Part shown: piece by piece, positions 57,091 through 64,000 of the stretch
Layout of the letters: the number at the start of each line of letters is the position of its first letter
Position numbering within the stretch: position 1 is the stretch's first letter
Assembly: GCF_047675955.1 (NCBI RefSeq)
Contig: NC_132927.1
Span: 63,717,702 to 63,781,701, forward strand
Direction of reading: 5' to 3'
From: Chlorocebus sabaeus
Lineage: Eukaryota > Chordata > Mammalia > Primates > Cercopithecidae
Length of the DNA: 64,000 nucleotides
The notes under the pieces: model-generated
What the model saw: the letters and a program-made list of their open reading frames with translations, nothing else
The model's database searches: none
Told to the model about the DNA's origin: nothing
Translations under genes and position numbers: made by a program

Positions 57091-58174
57091 AGTCCCTGAG
57101 GATCTGATAAACTAGGCATATTTCATAGCGAATGTTTTCCTGCAGTTCAACTTAGAGCATCCTTAGTGTCTTATGCCATCTTCTTAACAATCTTCTTAAG
57201 AGAGATGAAGCATGATGATGAAAGCTGTCCACATGTTTATTAAATTCATATTTAAGAAATTCAGGTCCTTTGAGAGAAAGTGGTGTCTGGTAACGATATA
57301 CTGAACATAATCAGCAAAAAATATTGCAGCTAAGACTTCCAGAGAAATGAAAAAACTCTAAGTCATAATATGATAGAAACCAGTCAGATATCTTGGTGGA
57401 AAGCAACAGAAATCAAAGTTGACTACCTTAATCAAAGAGAGACCTGACTAGAGAAACGTCAAGAGTGCATAGTACAGATGAAATCTGAAGGGTCAGGCAT
57501 AAAAAGAGGGAAGAATCTAAATACACGAATTAAGTAGAATATACACAAGTCTGCTATCATGAAGAGATGCCCAAATGTTGAAGGTTAGACTTGACAGACT
57601 CTATTTTATTCTCCCAGAAGAGAGTCAGGCTAAACCACACAGTTGGATCAGCTTTCTTTCCTTTCCACAAAGTCAATCAGAAATCCAGGTTTCTTCCCTT
57701 TTGTTGTTCGGTCATCCTTTAATATGTTATCCTTTTTCACAGGGTCAAAACCCTATTGTTACAATGACCTCGTAGATACCTGTAGAAAAGGAGGAAGAAA
57801 GGACAACTGGGGCAAGAAAAGGACCAAGTGGTTGCTCCATCTATTCTGAGCATATGCAGTTGTTTGAAATTTAGTCATTTGACTGCACCTAGATGCAGGG
57901 AAAGATAAAAATAAAAGTCTGTTTGTCTTTAGCCATGTGCCCAGCTTAGTCTTAACCAGAAATAGACAAGAGCTCAGTCACAATAAGGGAACTCCAAATG
58001 TTTGGCTGAGCAGAAACCAAAGCAAACATTACCATGTAGAAATAATCTGGTCCATGTTTCTCCTTGGCCACTACAATGAAACTGACCTCTTCATGTCCCT
58101 ATAGATATACATCATCCACTACAGTTTTGGAATTTCAAGAAAGAGTGACTTACTGACGTGGCCAAAATCAATGA
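57091..58174. other. No gene or confident repeat seen
   Basis: Overlapping plus frames at 57575-57775 and 57643-57849 have no similarity to known domains. Confidence 0.4.
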
Positions 58175-58179
58175 GTGCC

Positions 58180-58542
58180 TGTAGTAGTCTGTTTTCACAC
58201 TGCTGTAAAGAATACTGCCTGAGACTGGGTAATTACAAACAACAAAGGTTTAATTGACTCACAGTTCTGCATGGCTAGGGAAGCCTCAGGAAACTTACAA
58301 TCATGGCAGAAGGTGAAGGGTGAGCAAGCAATTCTTACATGGCGGCAGGCGAGAGGCAGCGCAGGGAAAACTGCCATTTATAAAACCATCAGATCTCATG
58401 AGAATTCACTCACTGTCACAACAACAGCATGGGGGAAACCACCCCCATGATCCAATCACCTCCCAGCAGATCCATTCCTGGACACATGGAGATTACAAGT
58501 CAAGATGAGATTTGGGTGGGGACACAGAGCCAAATCATATCA
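58180..58542 (-). repeat. MST-type solo LTR with exact target duplication
   Basis: Antisense MST LTR from TGTAGTAGTCTGTTTTCACA via GAGACTGGGTAATTACAAAC, CACAGTTCTGCATGGCTAGG, CCATCAGATCTCATGAGAA and CATGATCCAATCACCTCCC to GATTTGGGTGGGGACAC and CAAATCATATCA. The exact 5-bp duplication GTGCC lies at 58175-58179 and 58543-58547. Confidence 0.96.
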
Positions 58543-58680
58543 GTGCCCAACCATGGATACACTGAGACAGGATGAAACAGGGCATATCATCTTCAAATTT
58601 CATAGTGGGATGCACCACTAACACCTACCAAAGATAAATGTGATGAGGAATGCCCCAAACTGGAAGCCAAGGAGGAGGGT

Positions 58681-58968
58681 ATTTGTTTTCGTTTGTTTGT
58701 TTGATTGATTTTGAGGAAGAGCGTACTCACTCTCCCAGGCTGGAGTTCAGTGCCATAAGCATAGCTCCTGGCCTCCAGGATCCTCCGGCTTCAGCCTCCC
58801 AAGAAGCTGGGACTACACACACCACCAAGCTCAGCTAAATATTCTTTGGTAGAGAAGGGGGTCTCACTGTATTGCCCAGGCTGGGCTCAAATTCCTGGCC
58901 TTATGTAATCCTCCTGCCTTGGCCTCACAAAGCTCTGGGATTATGGCATGAGTCACCACACTTAGGTG
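58681..58968 (-). mobile_element. AluJ-type SINE, divergent
   Basis: A TTTG-repeat tail, then TCTCCCAGGCTGGAGTTCAG, GCCTCCCAAGAAGCTGGGAC and TATTGCCCAGGCTGGGCTC, ending near CACCACACTTAGGTG. Many substitutions and small deletions indicate an old copy. Confidence 0.88.
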
Positions 58969-59269
58969 AAACACAGTAACTGGTATTAGAAAGATGAAAT
59001 CTACTGTAAGACATATCATTATTAAAAAGTTACCTTAAAATTAGTCTATAAAATTTTTGTCCTTCCCTTCATTGGTTCATTCATTCTAGCTCTATGCACT
59101 GTAAACTGTGAATTATTGGTGATGCAATGCTGGAAATGTCATTATAAACTTTTGACTAAATTTTTGTTCCTTAACAAAAGAAAAAAAAATCATGATTTTG
59201 GTGTATTATTGAATATTCTTAATTCAATAGTTTCTAGCTAATGTCATAGAAATAATCTGCAGGCACATT
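58969..59269. other. Unassigned A/T-rich spacer
   Basis: Nothing recognised. Confidence 0.4.
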
Positions 59270-59478
59270 GCTACAGTAGTAGAAAGAACATGATTTTGAA
59301 GTCTGACAAATTTGGATTTAACTCGTGTAATGCAGCTTAGCCAAATAAGTGTACCTCTTTGAGTTTTGTTTTCTCATCTTTACAATGGAGCCAATAACCT
59401 TACTATATAGGGTAACTCTAAAAGCTAAATTAGAACATGAATAAAAACTGCTTAACATGTGGTAGGGATTTGCAATTA
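59270..59478 (+). repeat. MIR SINE
   Basis: GAAGTCTGACAAATTTGGAT, GTTTTCTCATCTTTACAATG, GGTAACTCTAAAAGCTAAAT and AACTGCTTAACATGTGGTAG follow the MIR from its 5' side to the 3' side. Confidence 0.75.
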
Positions 59479-60115
59479 TCAGGATCCCCCAGCTATGCTT
59501 CATTTAGTTGCCAAGATAATGTGATGGCTGTTTTAGGGATACAATATATATTCCAGTTAAAAAGCATTGTTTCTGGCCAAAAAAAATATGGCCAATACAC
59601 ATGAATAACTTAAATTGCATAGGCAGTTATTCTAATGAGTAATTCATTCTCATTTAAATTATGGTTTAAGCATGTCTGGAATTGTAAACAGTTAATAGTG
59701 TGAATTCTGATTGACTTAAATAAGTGGAGCAGCTAATGTGCAAAGATGATCTAACCAATTTGTATCCCAGTATGAAATTCAAAAATATAAAAGCGTGACT
59801 CATACAATCATAGAATAACTGTATGCCTAATAATTAATTCAAATAATTAATTAAAGATGATGAAGGTAGTTCAAAGCATTTCAGGAATCATGATGTAGAT
59901 AGCCAGTCAACGGAATAATAAAATGAATTTAGCTGCAAAATTGAATAATGCCCTATAGAGCAATTAAACTAAAACTTTTAATTTTATCTTTCTTCTGGAG
60001 AAACATCCACACATTAATATGTAACATTTTAGTTAGTGTCTGCACTCTAAACAAATAGTAAACCACAAGTTCAAAGAAATGTCCATTCTCCAAGATAATT
60101 AAACCTGTGTGATCC
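59479..60115. other. A/T-rich sequence, nothing assigned
   Basis: AATAATTAATTCAAATAATTAATT at 59829 onward is a small direct repeat of AATAATTAATT. No gene. Confidence 0.45.
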
Positions 60116-60435
60116 TGTCTCAGTCCATTTGTGTTGCCAGAAAGGAATACCTGAGGCTGGGTAATTTATAAATAAAAGAGTTTTATTTGGCTTTTGGTTG
60201 TGCAGGCTGTACAAGAAGTATGGTACCAGAGCTGCTTCTCACGATGGCTTTAGGAAGCTTTCACTCAGGGTGGAGGGGGAAAAAGAGTCAGAGTGGGCAG
60301 ATCACATGGTGAGAGAGGAAGGAAGAGTGAGAGAATAAGGTGCCAGACTTTTTGCAACAAGCAGTTCTCTTGAGAATTAAGAGTGAGAACTGACTCACTC
60401 CCTTGAGAATGACAACCAAGCCATTCATGAGGAGC
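60116..60435 (-). repeat. Truncated MST/MLT-type LTR
   Basis: Antisense LTR from TGTCTCAGTCCATTTGTGTT through CTGAGGCTGGGTAATTTATA, GTGCAGGCTGTACAAGAAG, ACTGACTCACTCCCTTGAGA and CCAAGCCATTCATGAGG. It stops there, and the segment normally following (the CCCCCATGA / CACCTCCCA part) is absent. No target duplication. Confidence 0.85.
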
Positions 60436-62369
60436 TGTAAAACCTGTAAAACAGCATTCCGATATGACATTAAAAGGACATGGATTCATCCTTTTTGCTT
60501 TATTTCCAAGGTTTTGATATATTTTTCCTAACAATAGTAAGCCCATTGTTGTTTGACTATAGCACTTAAATATGGGTGCTGATTAACAGCCTTATTTGGA
60601 TTATTAAAACAAATTAACTGCATACATCCCTGTTTTCAACTTTGAGATTAACAGATGCAACAATAGTCAAAATATCACATTATTTAAATCATTTTTCTAA
60701 GGGATGCAACAACTCCCTCTTTCTCTTCACTTCCCTTTCTTGATTATAATTTTATATTCCATTAAAAACAAAATGACATACATGCAACAAGTTTTTGAAC
60801 AGCAATACAAATTAATAAATTTCTACAAAGTTATTAGTAATGGGTTATCCTCAAACATTTATGTACAAGAAAACTCTCATCTGCTCCATCTGCCCATAGA
60901 AACCTTTGCAACTGAAGATAAGGAAGATCAGAATATTTTAAGATTCACATCCTCTTAAATAAACTACAAGTTTAGGTTTTAAGTGACAAACTGTCTGGTA
61001 GCTCCAGGGCTGGCCTAAGGCAAAACTATAAAATCTGTGAAGTGTGATTTCTGTGTTCTCTAGCCCTATTCCTGGATCCTCCACTTTCCTCAGCCCATCT
61101 GTCCATGTCAATATTCACTGATCTTGGCTATTCAATCTACTCTCCGGTGATACCCTGCTCAGGGCTGCTTTTTCTAGCAGATGCCTGAGACATGAGAAGT
61201 TTCCCATCTGAGGGAATAAGAAATGTTTATGCCTGTGTATATCTAATTCATTGTACATGCACAAATCCTTCTGTAAATCATTTCTGCTAAATATAAAAAA
61301 CTGGTTGGTGCTGATAAGTCAGTTCTCTCCTCATCTAATACAATAGCATGTGGATGCATGGGGAGTATTGCATGTGTGTGGGTACCCATTGCACACACTT
61401 ACCCTGTTGGTAAAAAATAATCAATAATGTGAATTTTTGGAGGAAGTTTGCTTCAAGATTCCTCTACAATAAGCAGTCTTATTGGGGTTGGCCCTTATTG
61501 ACTTAGACACTGCCTGTTGATGTTCAGACTAACTCTGGCCTTCATCTTCATTAATGAAGTCTTTATTATGCCATGACATGATATCAGATCAAGTATCATT
61601 TTTTTTTTCTTTCATCTTCTCAGGCATTGAAGAGTCCAGACACATGGAAAGGTCTTTTCATTAAGAGAAATGACTTGAAAAGGTAATTTAAAATGACCTA
61701 TCTCTTAGTAACTCTGTGAGGGGAAGTTTTCACTGCATAACACAACCAGGGCACTTCATATAGCCCCACGCATGTGTGGGTGTTTCATGCTGATTGTTTT
61801 CCCATTAAAAATCTACCATATATTTTATTCATTTCAAGGGAAAACAAAATTATGATAAAGGAAACTCACTACTATACCATGGGCATAAGTTATTTCAAGT
61901 AAAACTGAATACCATATAATTGCACTCCTGGTGCACTCCTCATATTGCGAATACAAATACCATACAACATACAAGAGGTTCCCAGACTTTCTTGGTTTAC
62001 AGCACCCTTAGTCTCTCATTAGGTATTTTTCTTCAATGAAAAGAAAAAAATACCAAATTCATGTATTAAATAATAAGTTCCAACATGCTTGTTAAGTACC
62101 ATATTTATATCATAACAACTTAGCCATTTGAAAAATAATTAATTGAAAGAAAATACATTTTTATTTTATTCATATTTATTAATAAAATGTATATGCCAGT
62201 TGAACACAGCACAAATTCTCAAACGTTGAGATCAAATTGGACACTGCTACCCTCATTTTTGCCCGTATTTCTTTTGCATAGTACTTGTTTATTATCATGA
62301 CCATCACCAAAAAAGGAGTTTGGGAAAAAGGTGATATTATAAAAAGAGATATATCATAATCTAATATTA
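60436..62369. other. No gene; weak hAT-like end
   Basis: AGAGGTTCCCAGACTTTCTT at 61976 resembles a hAT-Charlie terminus, without a clear partner end. Frames at 60704-60958 and elsewhere show no domain. Confidence 0.35.
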
Positions 62370-62765
62370 AAATTGTGAACTACCTGATAAATTTAATAAA
62401 ATTTGGCCCAAAGCTCCCTGCATACATAGTGAATTATAACCTAACTGAATATGTAAACAAATTGCATTCTAACCTGAGGGGTATATCCTTGCACCAAGTA
62501 ACCAGGTCTCAGCCAGGCAGCCAAGGTTTTCAGCCAATCACAGGCTGCAAACTGCTGTAACACTAAGGCAAACCTCCAACTGTGACCAATCAGGCTATTT
62601 CTGTACGTCACTTCCTCTATCCGTCTGTAAATACTGCCTGCCCATGTTGCTGGGTGGAGCTCTCTGTAGCTTTCCTATTTCAGGCACTGCCGGATTCATG
62701 AATTGCTTCTTTGCTGAAGTAAACTTCGCTAAATTAAATCTGCCTGAGAAAAGTTTTTAAACACA
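62370..62765 (+). repeat. Endogenous-retrovirus-type LTR (family unassigned)
   Basis: The segment has a CAGGTCTCAGCCAGGCAGCC motif, a CCAATCACAGG CCAAT-like box, a second CCAATCAGG box, GTAAATACTGCC as a weak TATA-like region, and GGAGCTCTCTGTAGC. It ends with TTCGCTAAATTAAATCTGCC and AGTTTTTAAACACACC. The order of CCAAT motifs, TATA-like element and AATTAAA polyadenylation-type signal is that of an LTR in plus orientation. No internal viral genes next to it. Confidence 0.55.
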
Positions 62766-63032
62766 CCTCAAGCAGGTTGTAGTTAATGCAGTGACTGACA
62801 AATCCTGACTGTCATTCTTTCCTTTGATATTTAAAGTAACCAGCAGCATCTGTGTAAATTCACTGTGATACCTGGGAGTGCAACAGTGTACAGTTTGGGG
62901 GCCATGCCAATGTATACTACTGTTTAAATTCTCAAAGAATTTAAAATGTATTAAATGCTAATCATTTCAATAACTACCACAAAAATAAAAAATATATTTA
63001 TTGAGACCAGCATTTGGAAAGATGACCACTGG

Positions 63033-63069
<37 letters not shown>

Positions 63070-63508
63070 TGAATTTTAAGAAGAATCCTGAAGTTTGAGT
63101 AGCATTTTGACAGGTAAAGATGGAGACAGTAAAGACGTAGGGATTGTAATGTCAGAGTTATAGATCGTTATGAATGTTCTGATGCAGGTTATGAGCAGAC
63201 ACTGTAGATGGAAAGACAAGTCACACACAGATATGACCCTCAGACATCTCATTCCACTAAAAGAAACATAGCAAGTTGCCTAATCTGATGTAGGACACAC
63301 AGCATGGGAGATAGACAGTAGTTTTGACAGTTGTCAAAACTAAGGCTAGAATATGGATTTTGCCATATTTAGAATACCTTCAATGCCAGTATAAGGAATT
63401 AATAGACAATAGAAAATAATTTAGACCTCTCTTACTGTCATTACTAACAAACCATTAGGTAATATCAACTAATTATCTTACTACCCATATGTGACCATAA
63501 AAAATTAT
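62766..63508. other. Unassigned sequence with an orphan A33 tract
   Basis: 63035-63067 is an uninterrupted run of 33 A. An AATAAA lies about 45 bases upstream, near 62985, but the sequence in between and upstream matches no retroelement that I recognise. Possibly the tail of an unidentified processed copy. Confidence 0.4.
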
Positions 63509-63758
63509 CGAGGCAGGCAGATCACTTGAGGTCAGGAGTTCAAAACCAGCCTGGCCAACATGGTGAAACCCTGCTTCTACCAAAAATACAAAAATTAGCC
63601 AGGAGTGGCGGTAGGTGCCTGTGATCCCAGCTACTTGGGAGGCTGAGGCAGGAGAATCACTTGAACCTGGGAGGTGGAGGTTGTACTGAGCTGAGATCAC
63701 ACCACTGCACTACAGCCTGGGCAGAGGAGCAAGACTGGAGCAAGACTCCATCTCAAAA
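63509..63758 (+). mobile_element. 5'-truncated AluS-type SINE
   Basis: Starts inside the left arm at CGAGGCAGGCAGATCACTTG and continues with ACCAGCCTGGCCAACATGG and the whole right arm. A 13-base block, GAGCAAGACTGGA and GAGCAAGACTCCA, is duplicated just before the tail. The A tail has been replaced by AT repeats. Confidence 0.92.
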
Positions 63759-63982
63759 TAAATATATATATATATAAAATATATATTTATATATAGTATA
63801 TATTACATATAAAATAGATACAATATATATTTATATATTATATACAAAATATATACTATATATTTATATAATATATACTATATAAAATATATGTTATACA
63901 TAATATATAAAATATATGTTATACATAATATATAAAATATATGTTATATATAAATATATATTATATATACACACACACATAT
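63759..63982. repeat. AT-rich microsatellite and 25-bp minisatellite
   Basis: About 220 bp of TA-type repeats directly after the Alu. Within it, a 25-base unit (63881-63905) is repeated exactly at 63906-63930 and partly at 63931-63950. The tract ends in a short (CA)n run. Confidence 0.96.
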
Positions 63983-64000
63983 GCCAAGAGCAGAATTTGC

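Overview
The window is ordinary non-coding nuclear DNA of a primate, most likely an Old World monkey (macaque, baboon or relative). The placement rests mainly on the AluY-type element at 8136-8451. It carries several variants that I associate with the cercopithecoid AluYR-type lineages rather than human AluY: GGCTCAAGCCTG, GCCGAGACGGGCGG, ACTAGCCGGGCGAGG and GAGATCCGGCCAC. The Alu at 46132-46442 shares the first of these. I see no functional protein-coding gene, no convincing exon chain and no structural RNA gene. The open frames I looked at are short, lie inside repeats, or are chance frames in A/T-rich DNA. The window is either intergenic or deep inside a large intron; the sequence cannot tell which.

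Layout. 0-8 kb: the 3' end of one LTR-type repeat, one complete copy of the same kind (1962-2344), a MIR, an L2 piece and a 5'-truncated L1 with target-site duplication (7082-7655). 8-12 kb: the young AluY, an MLT1-type LTR split by an AluS, and a very long GAAA/GGAA microsatellite. 13-20 kb: L2 3' ends, a CA repeat, an antisense L1 interrupted by an isolated retroviral gag-like fragment (15184-15747), a second antisense L1 piece, an L2 of nearly 1 kb and a minus-strand Alu. 20-29 kb: MIR, an old L1 ORF2 segment, an inverted pair of Alus and another Alu beside an AT repeat. 32-41 kb: a THE1-type LTR, MIRs, Alu pieces, an L1 3' end with two A-rich tails, and an LTR interrupted by a truncated Alu. 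45-50 kb: a three-layer nest (MST-type LTR containing a MER1-like hAT transposon and an Alu), a THE1-type LTR and another MST-type LTR. 51-64 kb: L2/MIR fossils, MLT1- and MST-type LTRs, an AluJ, an ERV-type LTR, an orphan A33 tract, and a truncated Alu whose tail has grown into an AT-rich minisatellite.

Nothing here forms a pathway or operon. The biology is the insertion history: DNA transposons, L2 and MIR fossils first, then L1 and MaLR LTRs, then AluJ, AluS and AluY. Target-site duplications, which can be read by eye for a good share of the insertions, give the relative order. I found no evidence of a previously undescribed biological system. The most unusual object is the isolated gag-like fragment. 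Family names come from recognising consensus motifs by eye; subfamily names and edges are approximate.
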